A stretch of DNA of 64,000 bases. Source: Callaeas wilsoni (Eukaryota > Chordata > Aves > Passeriformes > Callaeidae). The notes beneath the pieces are model-generated. The model saw only the letters and a list, made by a program, of their open reading frames with translations. It did no database searches and was not told the DNA's origin. Both the position numbers and the translations under genes were made by a program. This document shows positions 23,736-36,634 of the stretch, in pieces (the stretch's first letter is position 1; each line of letters opens with the position of its first letter). The DNA is taken from NCBI GenBank assembly GCA_013398955.1, contig VWPU01011673.1, positions 248,001 through 312,000 of the forward strand, written 5' to 3'.

Positions 23736-26700
23736 GTCACTCAAAAGTAGCAAACTATGGCTGTAAGATGGTCTAGGCATAGTTTGTTTACTAACCACAC
23801 ACAAACCAAGGATCATAATCTCTGTGGCTACATCTGTACGAGCAGGTTAAGTATGATCACCAAATGGCTTCACACATAGCATGTAGCACTGGTCCACAAT
23901 GATCCACTGCACTTCACAGTTATCCTATTGCCTGACACAATTTTTGGCTCACACCCTTGTCAACAAAAACTACAATGTAAGACAATAACTGCAGCTACAC
24001 TAATGATCGGATCAGAAGACTGCAAAGGGCTTGAAGTGTTCCCAATAGTTAACAAAGATGAGACAGTTCTCTTTGGGAGGGAGAGAGAATTTGTCTGTAT
24101 GGATTCAAATTGTACTGTTAAACTTGCTCTTGGGTTGAGAGATGAGCCTTTGGTTTTTCCAGTTACCAGAATGTGCTCAATCCACTGGTTATCTGAGTAA
24201 CAAGAGAATTTCTTTTCCCCAGTGCCAAATCTAATATTCTTCTGTTTCATTAAAATACTGTGATTAAATGGTGCTTTCTGACTCAGTGCATTTGCTATGC
24301 AGTTTGAATGAGATTAGTACCATTTTCCACTGCACAAGTGAGGGGGTTTTTTGTATCTGTTTCTGTGTGTGTTGTAGATCTTCACTGTCATTTCTTACAA
24401 GGTAGTATTTTGCAGTTTGTGGGAAAATGGTTGTACCAGTTAATGCTGTTTGGAGAGAGGATAAATTTATGCTCAGGGCTGCCAAGATTCTCTGTTTCCT
24501 CTTGTATGGGGACAGCTTTATCCTGACACAATCCTTTAAATAACAGTACTCTTACTAGTAGAATTATTTGCAATAAATACAGGAGAAACACAAGCCCTTT
24601 CCACTTATATAATAAATATTTCCTTATTTTCCTAGTGCCAAGAAAACTTCCCTTCTGACCCTGTTCTGTTTATATCAGCATTGCATCAACAACACTGATA
24701 CAAATTGTCCTAAGTTATTAGCCGAGACTGTTAACATTTAAAATCAGAACTTAAAATAAATGTTTTAACTTATTTTACATCTAGGACAGAGAAACTACCC
24801 CTAAGAATTTATTGCCTGCATTTATCTCAGAGAATAAAAGATGAATCTGGCCTCACTGAAGAAAGCTAATGAAACATGTAAGCCTCAAACCCTGTCTGCC
24901 TTTCTGAGCACTCTTTTTGTTTTCCTACTGGAATACTAAGGACACATACTGTCCTGTCTAACTCACTACAAGCAGTCCTTGCTTAGAAGCAGGAGTCAAG
25001 GTTGACTCTACAAAAATATCACTCTGGAGAACCACCTGCCTCTTGTAACAAAGGGGTTAAAACTTTAATATACATTCACTTCCTTTTCTGAACAGTAACA
25101 CCTTCCTTCCTCAACATCAGTAGGCAGAGTAAATAATCATGAACAGATGTCCACACTGACTTGGGAAGTCAGAAAGATAAAATTCCATGTGCACACCAGA
25201 ACATATTCTCAGCATTAGCAGAATGAAATAGAGACATCAGATAAGTGAAAACAGATGTTGTTAAAATGTCAAGTGCAGCAGATGTGTGTATACAAGACAA
25301 GCTTTGAAAAGATTAAACTTTGATCCTGGTTAGGCTGTAGGAATTTATGTTAATCAGGTAGAAACAGTAATCTACTTTGGACCAGTTATTTCCACCTTTA
25401 CTATAATATGTTATTATGCATTGTTCTTAATGGAAGTACCTCTGAAATATTAATCAGTTGAGCATGAGCAGTGGCAACAATTTGGCTGTGATGTTTTATG
25501 TTGTGTTCCCATAAATCTGCTCTCTTGAACAGCCGGAGTTCTCAGTAAATCCTTTCCTAGTCACATACCCACATTTTCATCCAAAGGAAAGAGGAAGCAG
25601 TGGAGCAGAAGGAAGAATGCTGTATGACACGAGGTGCATTCAGGTCTCATCCTGATATGCTGTCAGCATACATCCAGGCACTGTGTAGCAGTTCCACAGT
25701 TTTGATGTGGCTCATATTTTTTACATCTTCCATTTAAAAGGTGAATATTATTCCTCTTTGGTTTTAGAGCCTTTCAAAGATGAATTTAGATGGAAAATCT
25801 GACTTGGTTTTGATTTCAGAGTTATATCTGCATATTTCCACATATCTGCTGTAGGATTTGTTTCATAGAGGAGGTTTTTGCTCTGTGTGTCTGTTTCAAA
25901 GTATCAGGACTGTGTTGTGTCAACAGTCACAACCATGAATGTGCTACTAAATGTCTTGTATGTATCTGCCAGAGAAAGGAACAAGGAACTGCCTAACAGA
26001 AGCACTGTGCTTCAGAAGAGCTTTGTGGTGTTGCCTCCACAGGGGACCGAAAAGCCCTCAGCTTTCATTTCAGTCCTAAATGCCTACATTTTATTGCTCC
26101 ATGTAACTCCTTTCTCCACACCCATGCCCCATGCCTGTGTATTTTGTTAGTAGCACTGCTTCAGTGTGGAGCCAAGGTTCCTCAGGGACTCTTACCATTC
26201 CACTGAGGACTGGGAGCTGGTAGGCTTAGCTATGCATATTTCTGGTGTAAAAACTGCCACGTGCTTATCTCTTTGGGGCATAGTTCTTTCGTTTGTCTCA
26301 GAGTCATGAGAGAGATCGGGGTTTTTTATCATTTCCAAGCCTCCATGGAGATGAAATCTCAATTCCATTGCTTCTAGGCTCTCTTCTCTTTACTTTCTCA
26401 TGGGAAGATCATTTTGTTGGCTGCCATATTCTCCTCACATACACCATCTGGATAAAGCAACCTAATCCATGAGAGGTTCAAAATAACTGTTTCATCCCTC
26501 TACAACCAAGTGTTACACACAGATGACATACAGAGTAGTAACAGCTACATGTATTTTACGAATACTGGATATTGATTTCTTGTTACCATTAAGTATTAAG
26601 AAGCACATTTATTTCTACCTTTTAGTATCTGAACATAATCAGTCTTCAGTCTAGATTACTAAGGACAAGAGTCTTACTCAGATTTTCAGATGATTGAAAT

Positions 26701-29700
26701 TTACAGAAAGTAGTGCTCACCTTCTTGTGACCTTTACTAGGCTTTTGCTCCTGATAATAAACAAAAGAAAACAAGCTGCAATTATACCACTTCTACCCAT
26801 CCTCTTTTTGTATTGTTCAACAAAACTACATGATTTTAGGTAAGAATTTATGCTGAATGAAGCTGATGGGAGGACTTTTTGTGGTATCAGTGTGGCACTT
26901 CAATACCTCAGCTCTTTGTGAGCTGCAAAAAGCTTTAACCTTTAAAGGAATTTTTGATAAGTCCTTTTTCTTTTGCAGAGATAACACCTCACAGAGTTGT
27001 GCTCTGAGATCAACTTCAAGATACTTTATTGCTTTTAGGGGCTTTAAAGTCATAATAGAATAGTTTTATTTTATTACTCAGATCAGAACCTTCTCATCCA
27101 TCCCAACTCGTTTGATTTACACTTTGGTTATACTTTTAAGTTATTCTAGCATTTTTATATGGACTTGGACATTTTGCCTTCTGTTTATATTAACAAGGAA
27201 ACTTGTGCACTTGACTGGGAATTGACAACTAGGCACATTTCTAGCAGGTCAAACTTGCCTTGTAAGTTTTATGTTAATATCTATTTTCGCAAAATTATAC
27301 TTGCTATTTAGTGTAAAAGAGTTGACTTTGAATAAGAAACTAAATATTTTTACTTAATACCTTTTCAATATGGGTGTCTCTTTTCCATGTCCGTTCAAAT
27401 ATCCAATTGTCTTAAGTGTTCTCCTTCACTCTATATGTGTTTGAAATTTGTGCAGCCAGTACCAATTTATTTGATAAAGCAAATTCCAGATATCTTTTGG
27501 GAGAGTTTATCATGAACATAGTTTTTACACTGAGGATGTTACCAAAAATTGGAAAATGTAGTAATAAGTAGGAAAAAAAAAGAAAGCAAATATTGGATGT
27601 TCTCCTTCCTGTGGATCATCCCACCTTTGCAATAGACTTCTAGGATTCGAAAAAATGGCTAAGAAGTCACAGCCTTTTTTGCATGTTTTTGGACTTTCTC
27701 TAGTTTTACTACATGTCACCACCTGAGCAGCATGACAATATCCCAGGGCATGTCTCTGCTGGGGCAAGTAAATTTTCTAGTTCTTCACTGAATGGAGACT
27801 CAGGGGCATGACTGGCATGAAAGGTCAGTGCCCACTCCTGGCTTTTTTCAATAAGACAGTAGAACAGTGTTTCTTTTTAAAAAAATTGACAGTGACAGAG
27901 CATCATTTTATACTTCTTGCTTTAGTATATATGCACAGAAAACCAGGAAAACAGATGTTGAAAAACTCCATTCAAGATCTAGAATCCATAACTGTGGGAA
28001 CACCCTGCCTAAGCTATGTCATTCTGTTTTCAGCATTGCTGAGAAGTCTAAAGATGTGCTGTGATTACATGGATGTACTGCTCTGGGTAAGGATAAATTA
28101 AAATGGTGTTAAAAAAAATCAACATATATATATATATGTGGTACTCTGCTTGTACAGTAGCAGTATGGTTTTCACATGTTACACTCTGCTCTTGAAATGA
28201 CCCTTACCTGGGATAGGCCTTGCCTAAAATATCCAATTTTCTTCCATTGAGAGTAAGAGCAGCCCTGAGTAAAGCACTATCCAATATACTAAGGGGATTC
28301 AGCACCCACAGTGATGATGTGTTCTGATGAGAACATACAAATGGTGACTATGAGTACAAACTGCTTAAAATACCAACTATGTTAGATTTTAAGTCACCAT
28401 TAAAGATGGCATAAGGGTCATATTTAACACAAGAAATAATAGCTGCAAAATGCAATGTTTCAAAAAGTGAAATGCATAGGGCATTTCAACATATTGTAGC
28501 ACTTCTCTGGGTCTCAAGCAGTATTTAAGATGGAGAATTTTACTTTCTTCTCTGGCTTCTTGGTCATAACTACATTTTTATGGCTGAAAATTTTTGGAAA
28601 CATTCATGAAGCTGTTTACTATAATAATTTTCAAGTGAAACAGGAAAGTTTTGCAAAGCTCATATAATAGAGATAGCTTTGCACAGCAGGGAGTATCAGG
28701 CAGCTCTAAAAATAGAGACTGCTACTAGTTCTGCCTAGAAAAACATGCCTGAAAGAAGAATACACATTTACACAGCTGGCTTTACATGACCCTTGTTTAC
28801 GCAATGAAACAAAAGGAAATTACCTCTTCTGAGGTTTTATTTTTTTTATCAGGCACTGATTAAATAATAATTAGTTCAAAGTATCATGAGTCATTTCTAC
28901 GTATGCATACTTATCTATTTTGAAAGAGCAATTGTCTCCCTGAGGTAATACAGAACATCAGCGATCTGTGCTCTGCTCTAACAACCTTTCAATACAGTAG
29001 ATCCAGTTTCAGCAGTTGCATAACCTTTTTTTTTGTCTTAAACCAACGTCAGAGTAATGGCTCCTTCCTATGTGGAGGTGATCAAATCTGAATTTGGTCA
29101 GAAGTTATCAGTTGGATACTTAAATTCTATTTAGATCAGTGAGAAACTTGCCATTTCTTTCACAGTGTTTCTTTAGGATTCCAGTCTTTCAGCACTTTAT
29201 TTCTTCTTGAAAGCTCTCACTCTAACTCTCATATTTATATTTTTTTCCAAAAAAAGTTACACATTGGTAACTTTTGGTGTCCCATTATTCTATTTTTTTT
29301 CTTCACAAATGCTATCCAGGAAGTCTCACAGACAGTGCATTTCATTTAATTCTTCCCTAGCAAGTTCATAATGGAATTTAATTGTGTTTCCCTTATCTAT
29401 AACCTTTCTGCTCCCTCGAGGAGTTTTCTCCTTCCTTCAATATATTAGAATACTCCCTAGTATTGTTAAGATGTTAATCTCATTTATGTCCTCTTTTCTA
29501 ATTATTCCATACCTGCAAAGATGACAAGCAATCTTTTACCAACAGCATTACATAAAGACAAGACCTTTTTTCCAAAAACATAGAATAAAACCAGCAGTCA
29601 ATCAAACGTTGTTTTCCTGAGAAATCTTTCTTTATTTTTCCACAATCCTTTATAATATTGTGAAGGAGAAAAATGAGAAAATCTGTAAAGGTTTTAATTT

Positions 29701-32404
29701 AAAAAATAATAAAAACCCATGCAGTCTGAAACCTTTGACTGCTTTACAATTATTTTTATTTAGGCAATTTAATTTTTCTGAGTTGCTAGTTTCTCCAGTG
29801 TAAAAAAACCCTTATTACCATGGGAAACTGCAAAATAGGGGAAAAGATTGGAATACATATTTTGCTCCAAAAGCTGAAAGAAAGTGAACTTCCTTTCACT
29901 TTATCAGTGACTACATCTATGGTGGTCATACATGGTTGTTCTGATCCTATTCAATTTTATAGATTCATCTCAGGTTCTACCACATCTCCAAAAATAAATT
30001 AGAAAGAAAACAAAGATTTGTACATGTGAGGCTTTTTCAGCCAGTGTGTCAGACTGGCAAAATGCCCACTTTGAAGATAGAATAGAGCTGACACATAATT
30101 GTTGCCCTTACCTTTGCTGCTACAGACACTAGACTCTGAACCTTCCTTGGAGACCTGAAAACAATTTTGGTGTGACAATCTGAGAAGTTACCACTAGCAT
30201 TTTACAAATGCTGTGAGGTCACAGATGTTGACCTATCCAGAGCCAAGTAAACCTCTGGAGGGCGTTGTGTTTTATGGGAAAAATGTTTCCATTGATTTTT
30301 AGATTAGCATTTTACTGTGACACAGAACAGATCAGTAGCCATGAAAGACAAAATTCACATCACAGTAGCAAGAAAAGTAACATAGCCCAAGATGTGTTTA
30401 AAAGCTAAGCTTTTTCTTTTTTTTTTTTAATATTCTTTTACCCATGATTTCCCAGAGTCACAGCAGGAATATAAAGAATGAGGACTAAAGGTCAGAAAGG
30501 GTTAAAACTAGTCCTTTAGCATGAATCTTAGTGTTTAATAACATTGTGACATGTGGAATCTTTCCTTCTTTTTCTGAATTTCTGTAAACACAATATTTAA
30601 AACTATTTTGCAAGAGTAAGCACCAAAGTTATGTTCCTGATTAAATTTTAAAACATTGTCCAGATATCATTCAAGTTTATTAAGTTAGATAGCCAATGGC
30701 AGAATTTTTTATGGCAATTACCTCATAAAAAGAGCTTGTTCTCAAATATATTCATTCTGAGGCTGACATTTATCCACAAAATAAGTCATTGTATTTGCAG
30801 GCGTATGTTAAAATCTGGGGAAGTAAACTAACATTTTCATAAATTACTCTTAGTAATTTGACAGAAATTAAGGTGAAAAAGGCATGAGTGCTTTGTGCCT
30901 CACACCTGTAGACCATCTTGTGTTATCATCTGCTTTTTAGGCAGGGACTGAGCGCTGTGTCACAGCATAAGTGTCCATCTCTTGACCTCCTTTCTTATGA
31001 AGAGGGACAACAGTCATTAGAGAACACAGAACAGATAAGATATAAAAGTGGTTCATTTTACAAGCTGCTTTAAATGTATGTGGAAAGATTTTTTCGTTAG
31101 ATAGAATCAGGGTATTAAAGCCCACATATAAGACTTTCCAAGGCATTCCCTATTATTAGATTATTGCTATTATTTTCCTGTTAATTCAATAAAAGCTCTT
31201 CTTTTTTACTACTGTGACAGATTTTCCTAGTTGAAGAAGGATTAAGAGTTGTCAGTCTAGGCACTAATGTGATACATCTTCAAAAAATCACAAGCATTTA
31301 ATATTTGAAAATTTACCTTTCTTGTGGTTTATTTATTTTAACACGATACCGTGTCAAAATAGGAACTTCTCTATTTATCATATTCAGCATGCATCAGGAA
31401 GAATTATAACATAATGGATGTACTGAGATAATCTGGTAAGATAACTGTGAAGAGTATTTTATAATACAAAATTACTGCCACTAAGTAATACCTTTTAACA
31501 AGCAAGACTTGAAAAGCAAGGATTTGCAAAAAAGGTAAAATTCAAAATATATTTTGAGATATGTTGGAAAAACTTTCTTTACAAGAAAATTTTTCAGTAC
31601 AGTTACTCCTTTTGCTGCCTTTTATTTGTTTCATCTCCCATTTGAGCACTGAAAAAGAGAAGAGGAAAAATTAGCAAAAAATTTAACAGAGCTTTATGGT
31701 TTTAGTGTTAATTATTGCTAGATCTTTTACATAATTCAAATATTACATATTACTAAATGTTTTTTGTTGTATCGGAATCTCAATTTTTTAACATAAGCTT
31801 TTTTGCATGGAAAAAAATGTCTCCCCTCCAACTAAAGTAATAATGTAGATGAGACTCGTGAATGAAAAAATGTGGTTTTTTCTGATGTCTATGAATTCAT
31901 TACAGCATGCTATTCCTTCAGATATATGAAATTCCAAGAAATCAAGTATTATCAAGATTAACTACTAAAACATTATACCTAAGATATATGAAATATTTTT
32001 ACATACTCAGTTCCATGGTAGTAGTTTCACAGACAAACAAGCAAAGAGGAAGGAAGGTTAAGGAAAATTCTGCAACATATTTGTCAAAACCTGGGAAAGG
32101 ACTAAAGAACTTGGGAATCCTGGCCCATAGCCCAATATTTATGACCACAAAATAAATACTGCACTCTAATATATCCAATCTAGCCAAAGTGTTTTAGTCT
32201 ACATGACAGGGCTACCCAGAGCTGACCGGATATTAATTCTAAAACTGATCCCCATTGGTCTTTTAGGCAACTTTATATTAATCCTCCTGCAAACCATGCA
32301 ATGCACAATTTTCATCTTACATTTACTTTTCATCATGTGCACATTATTTCCTATTAAAACAGTTACGCTGCTATCCGATATGAGTTTTGGGAGGTTTCTG
32401 TAGT
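23736..32404. other. Long unique noncoding stretch
   Basis: No gene, RNA gene or mobile element that I can support. Two open frames on opposite strands overlap at 23928-24250 (90 and 96 codons) in GC-richer DNA. A short (AT)n tract lies at 28124-28137. Other frames, such as 25878-26150 and 27808-28101, have no splice or family support. Confidence 0.5.
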
Positions 32405-32690
32405 TCAGAGCTGCTGCCGATAGTGAGGACCCTTCTCTAAATAATCATCCTTAATCTCCTTAAATGAGCAGAGAGAGAGAAGGTGGTAATGGCAAGTGTG
32501 GGCCAGGCTGTGAGCACAGTGGGTGGGCAGAGGCTGTCGGGGCTGGGCTCTCAGTATTTCCCCACTGGGCAGCAAAGTCAGCCCACTCCCACAGCCGTGT
32601 TGGCTTCATTGCTTACTGACCCCTTGCTGAAAGCCCACCCCCCTGTGGAAAATGAGTAATAAAAAATTGTGATGCTAAAATGAATTTGGC
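32405..32690. other. GC-rich block of unknown type
   Basis: About 285 bp of much higher GC content than its surroundings, with abrupt edges. It contains an 'agagagagag'-type patch, 'gggctgggctctcagtattt', and near the right edge 'gagtaataaaaaattgtgat', which includes an AATAAA polyadenylation-like word. Size, GC content and the AATAAA near one edge fit a truncated LTR or other insertion, but I recognise no family and find no flanking duplication. Confidence 0.35.
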
Positions 32691-33871
32691 TCATTCTTAA
32701 CCCTCCATAATAAAATCAGAGGTGCACCTAGTGTTCTGCACATTGTAAGATTGTTACTCACATGTTTACATTTTTTTAGATGAAGTGAGAGGAAGAATCA
32801 AATCCAAATTAATTAAGCTTCATGTGAGACTGGCATTGGTAGATACAGTTAATTTTCATTTTCTACCAAAGAGATTAGAGTTCATATCTCAAAGGTAATT
32901 GAAAGCCCATATTTGAAAGGAAATAATTCCCTTCGGTTCAGAAGCAGGATTTACTTAACCTACAACGAATGAAGGAGTGGTGCAGTGAGTTTAGCTAATA
33001 TAACAGCTTTATGCTTTTCAGATATTTTTCCACTGAAATTTCCCTCCTGCTTCCTGTGTTTGACATTTTAAGGAGTACATTTAGTCGAGTTTTTCAATGA
33101 GTCTCTATGGTAACAGTAAAAATGCCCAATCAAAATACTTTACCTCCTCTGCCTTCTTGCCTGTTCAGCCAGCAGAAGCTGCAAAGCAGAGAAGTGAGAA
33201 CCACTGGTCCTTTCAAGTGTAATGGGAGTGTATTATAAAGCAGAAGAAATGATCTGTAGATTTCAATCTACTAATGATCACACTAACTAGAGAAAGAAGT
33301 AATCATTTGTCAAGTAGCAGCTTCAGTATCAAATAACTTTAGTTTCAAAATTAAATTTTTCTTTTGTATAAAACGAAATAATTGATATTTTGTTTTACAT
33401 TAAATGGAAGAATTGTTCTTTCAGTTTTTCAGCCAACACTGGGCTCTACTGGAGTACAGCAGCAGGTGCAACATATTCATAAAGTCTTTTTACTATAAGT
33501 AACCACAAAATGCCACTTTTCTGGCAACGTATGTATTTTTTTCTTAAAAAGTCATAATCAGCAACTCCATTTTTGCACTTTTAAAATAAAGACATTTGTT
33601 AATAGATTGCCTGAATAAAAAAAAAAATGGAGGAAGGCAGAAAAGATACACAGGATTAAACCTTATTGTCAGGAAACCATGGTAGCTTACTGAAATCTAT
33701 TGAAGGGATATTACTGAACGGATACTGTTGTAGCAAGAATGGCTTTTCCATCTATTACTGCTTCTTTCAGGAGGTACCAGAGGGTCAGCTGAAATCCCCT
33801 AAAACGTAACTGAGTCAGGGTATTGCCATTTGCCCTAGAAAATGGTTGTATAAGACATATTTTAGAAAGCT
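32691..33871. other. Unique AT-rich noncoding sequence
   Basis: Nothing recognised. Confidence 0.5.
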
Positions 33872-34110
33872 ATTGAGTGTGCCACGGGACACCTCCCTCA
33901 CCATTGTCAGAGCAGTGGTGCCAGGCTAGAGGTTGCCAGCATTTGCCCGCCAAGAAAGCCCTCAGGGGCCGCATCCCTGCCAGCCCAGCATGGCAGGCTG
34001 GGAGCTGGACCACATCACAGGGCTGCTGCAAGGCCCTGTTTGTGCCACCTGGTCACGACAGCCTGCTCTGCACAAAGAGCCAGGCAGCACAGAAGCAGAT
34101 CTATTTTACT
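33872..34110. other. GC-rich block of unknown type
   Basis: About 240 bp of GC-rich sequence in AT-rich surroundings, with two overlapping forward open frames (33877-34158 and 33933-34166). The peptides show no domain I recognise. It could be an LTR fragment, another insertion, or a small unique GC-rich regulatory element. Confidence 0.35.
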
Positions 34111-34940
34111 GTTCTAATCAACCTAGTGCAAACTCTACCGTGGTTATTCATAGCTTAACCTTTTGAAGATCATCCATCATTAATAAAAAGTGATATGTTC
34201 ATAAAAATACACTCATAATTAATAGTCTTTTCAGCAATGCAGAAACAAGCTGCAACATTTTAGTGCGATTAAGAAAACTTTTCTCTAGCATTTGGTACTC
34301 AGTGGACAGCTTCTCATTGGTTTCTAATGAACCCTGGCCATTATGTTTAAATCAGCTGAGAATCTCCTTGGAAGTAGATAACTACAGTTTCTTAGGGGGT
34401 AAATAGATGAATTAATCATGAACAGATGCATTGTGTCCAAAACAGATTTAAGTCACTCATTTTGACTTTCTATTTTTTGCCTGTTTTCAGGAACAACTGA
34501 GTGGGACAAAGGCAGGAAAGCCAAAAAAGCTGTACAAAAGATGAAATCTCCAGTGCAGTGCTTGTGCTAGGTTTCTATTACCAAATAATTAGTGTTTGTC
34601 CAGCTTTTAACCAGTGAGGTAGCTTGATCGAGTTTTGTTTAAAGGTGATGGTAAATGTAGCAACAGAGAAATAACTTGTGATATATTGCAAGTTCCAGGT
34701 AACTCCAATTCACAAATGTAACATCAAAAATGGATAGAACACATACAAAAGTAAAACATATTCAATTATTTTTGTGTGGAAAACTGGCATTCTACAAGCA
34801 TTTAAAACAAACCTTGAGATTTGGATAACATCATGACTTTTAGAAAAGCTCTGAGAGGGCTAAAACCAGAATTCAGCTAGAAATGAAAATATAAATTAGT
34901 GTTGTATATCTACTAGCATATGCTATTAAGCAAAATTCCC
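34111..34940. other. Unique AT-rich noncoding sequence
   Basis: Nothing recognised. Confidence 0.5.
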
Positions 34941-35400
34941 TGTCCAACCATCCAGGCACCCCTCTGACAGTCACAATTAACCACCTGAACTCGGACCGAG
35001 GTCCCTTCGCTACACACCCCACACTCACACAGTCACACCTGGTTTCCTCACTAGCTCGACCCCAGGTTTCCCACAGCAGAATCTTAGATGTCCAGATGCT
35101 TAAAATAATTTAATCTTGCTGCAATAACAGTAACAAAATAGCAGCTCGGGCTGGTTGCCTTCGAGGAGGGACCCCAAGCAAAGGAAGCCATGGGCTTTCA
35201 TACCCTCACAGTCTAAGCAAGCAAAAGTCTGGCGTCACCAGCTCCTGCGTGTGCATTCACCTGGCTGGGCCACAAGTCCTCGCGCCCTTCCTTAGGCAAA
35301 GAGCCCGCAGTTCACAGCCTCTTCCCGGGGCTTTCTCCACCCAGAGCTCAACCTGCAGCTGGCACTGCATCTTGCAAACCGAGCTACCTGTCCTGAATGT
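34941..35400 (-). mobile_element. Probable solo LTR, reverse, with 6 bp flanking duplication
   Basis: A 460 bp GC-rich block is bounded exactly by 'attccc' on both sides (34935-34940 and 35401-35406), as expected for a target-site duplication made by a retroviral integrase. Read in reverse it has LTR-like order: a GC-rich U3, a TATA-like 'gggtatgaaagccc' (reverse of about 35192-35205), an R-like 'tggggtccctcctcg', and an ATTAAA polyadenylation-like word (reverse of about 35109-35114). Its 3' terminus is a canonical CA, but the 5' terminus reads AC, not TG, so it has mutated or my boundary is slightly off. No internal viral genes adjoin it. I do not recognise the family. Confidence 0.55.
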
Positions 35401-36040
35401 ATTCCCTAACAACGAACAGCACCAAAGCTGATGAAAATTACAAGCAGTGCAGTTTCATTGAAGAGAAGCTGTAGATGAACAGCTACACTTGTTTTTCAGA
35501 ATTTTTACTAAAAAGAACACATGTAAAGTCAAGCAGATAAGTGAAACATTTCCAAATACAGTAACTATTGATAAATGATAACAGAACTGAAAAAGATTTC
35601 TAAATTCCAGTGAACTAGATCTGTGGCCAGAGCAGATGTTATTCATGAGTTGTTGCTACTGTACTGAATTTTTGACAAAATATGCTGTTACAAATTCAAG
35701 ATCTAAAAAGTGGCTAGTACATATAGATCAAGACATAATGTAGTATGAGGAGGTAATGAAGGAGATAATCAAAGGCATGGTTATAATACAGAACTACAAA
35801 GAACTGATGATTCTCATCATCTTTCAGAAGTAAATTAACATGCAAATTATTATTAAGGCTTTCCAATGAAACCATGAATGGGTTTTTTTGCTGTCTTACT
35901 TTAATTACCTCACAAAAGGAAGTGTAATTCACAATCAAAATCACTATAGTGCATTTGTTATATAAATGCTTCTCCGCACTATTCAGATATAGGGAAGAGT
36001 GATGTAAAGGCCTTTTCCCTTCCATTCTGGTCTGCCTTAT
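35401..36040. other. Unique AT-rich noncoding sequence between two LTRs
   Basis: No viral internal region links the two flanking LTRs, and they do not resemble each other, so they are separate insertions. The 103-codon reverse frame (35714-36025) has no recognisable feature. Confidence 0.5.
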
Positions 36041-36634
36041 TGCTGTGTTTTAACCCCAGCCAGCAGCTCAGCCCCATCCAGTCCCTGCTCACTCTTCTTC
36101 AGTGGGATGGGGAGAGAACCAGAAGAGTCAAAGTGAGAAAACTCAGTGCATTGAGATAAAGACAGTCTAATAGGTAAATCAAAAAGTGCAGTAACAAGTA
36201 AAGCAAAACAAGGGATTCATTCACCACTTCTCATGGGCAGATGTTCAGCCATCCCCAGGAAAGCTGAGCTCCATCGTGTGCAGCCTGGGAAGACAAACAT
36301 CATCACTGCAAATGACCTTTCTCTTCTTTCTACTTAGTCCAGCTTTTGTTGCTGAGAACATCATACAGTCTGGGACATCCTTTGGTCAGTTGGGATCAGC
36401 TGTCCCAGCTCTGTTCCCTCCCAACTCCTTGTGCACCCCCAGCCTGAGCACTGGTGGGGTGGCAGAAAAGGGGGTGGCCTCACTAGAGGCAGAAAAGGCC
36501 TTGACTGTGTACGAATGCTGCTCTGCAACAGCTAAAACTTCCTTGTGTTATCAACAGTTTCTCTCACAAATCCAAAACACAGCCCCATACTAGCTACTAT
36601 GAAGGAAATTAACTCTATCCCAGAGAAAACCAGC
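36041..36634 (-). mobile_element. Solo LTR of an avian endogenous retrovirus, reverse
   Basis: About 590 bp that I recognise as a bird LTR family. Read in reverse, it starts near 36634 with 'tgctggttttctctgggata' followed by 'gagttaatttccttcatagt', the conserved 5' end. It then has a U3 with 'agctgtcccagctctgttcc' on the + strand, a block 'gactgtctttatctcaatgc' (reverse of about 36151-36170), and it ends with 'gctggctggggttaaaacac' near 36041. The last block is similar in order to the end of the LTR at 2631-3642, so the two families are related. There are no adjoining viral genes, so it is a solo LTR. No intact flanking duplication is visible. Confidence 0.8.
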
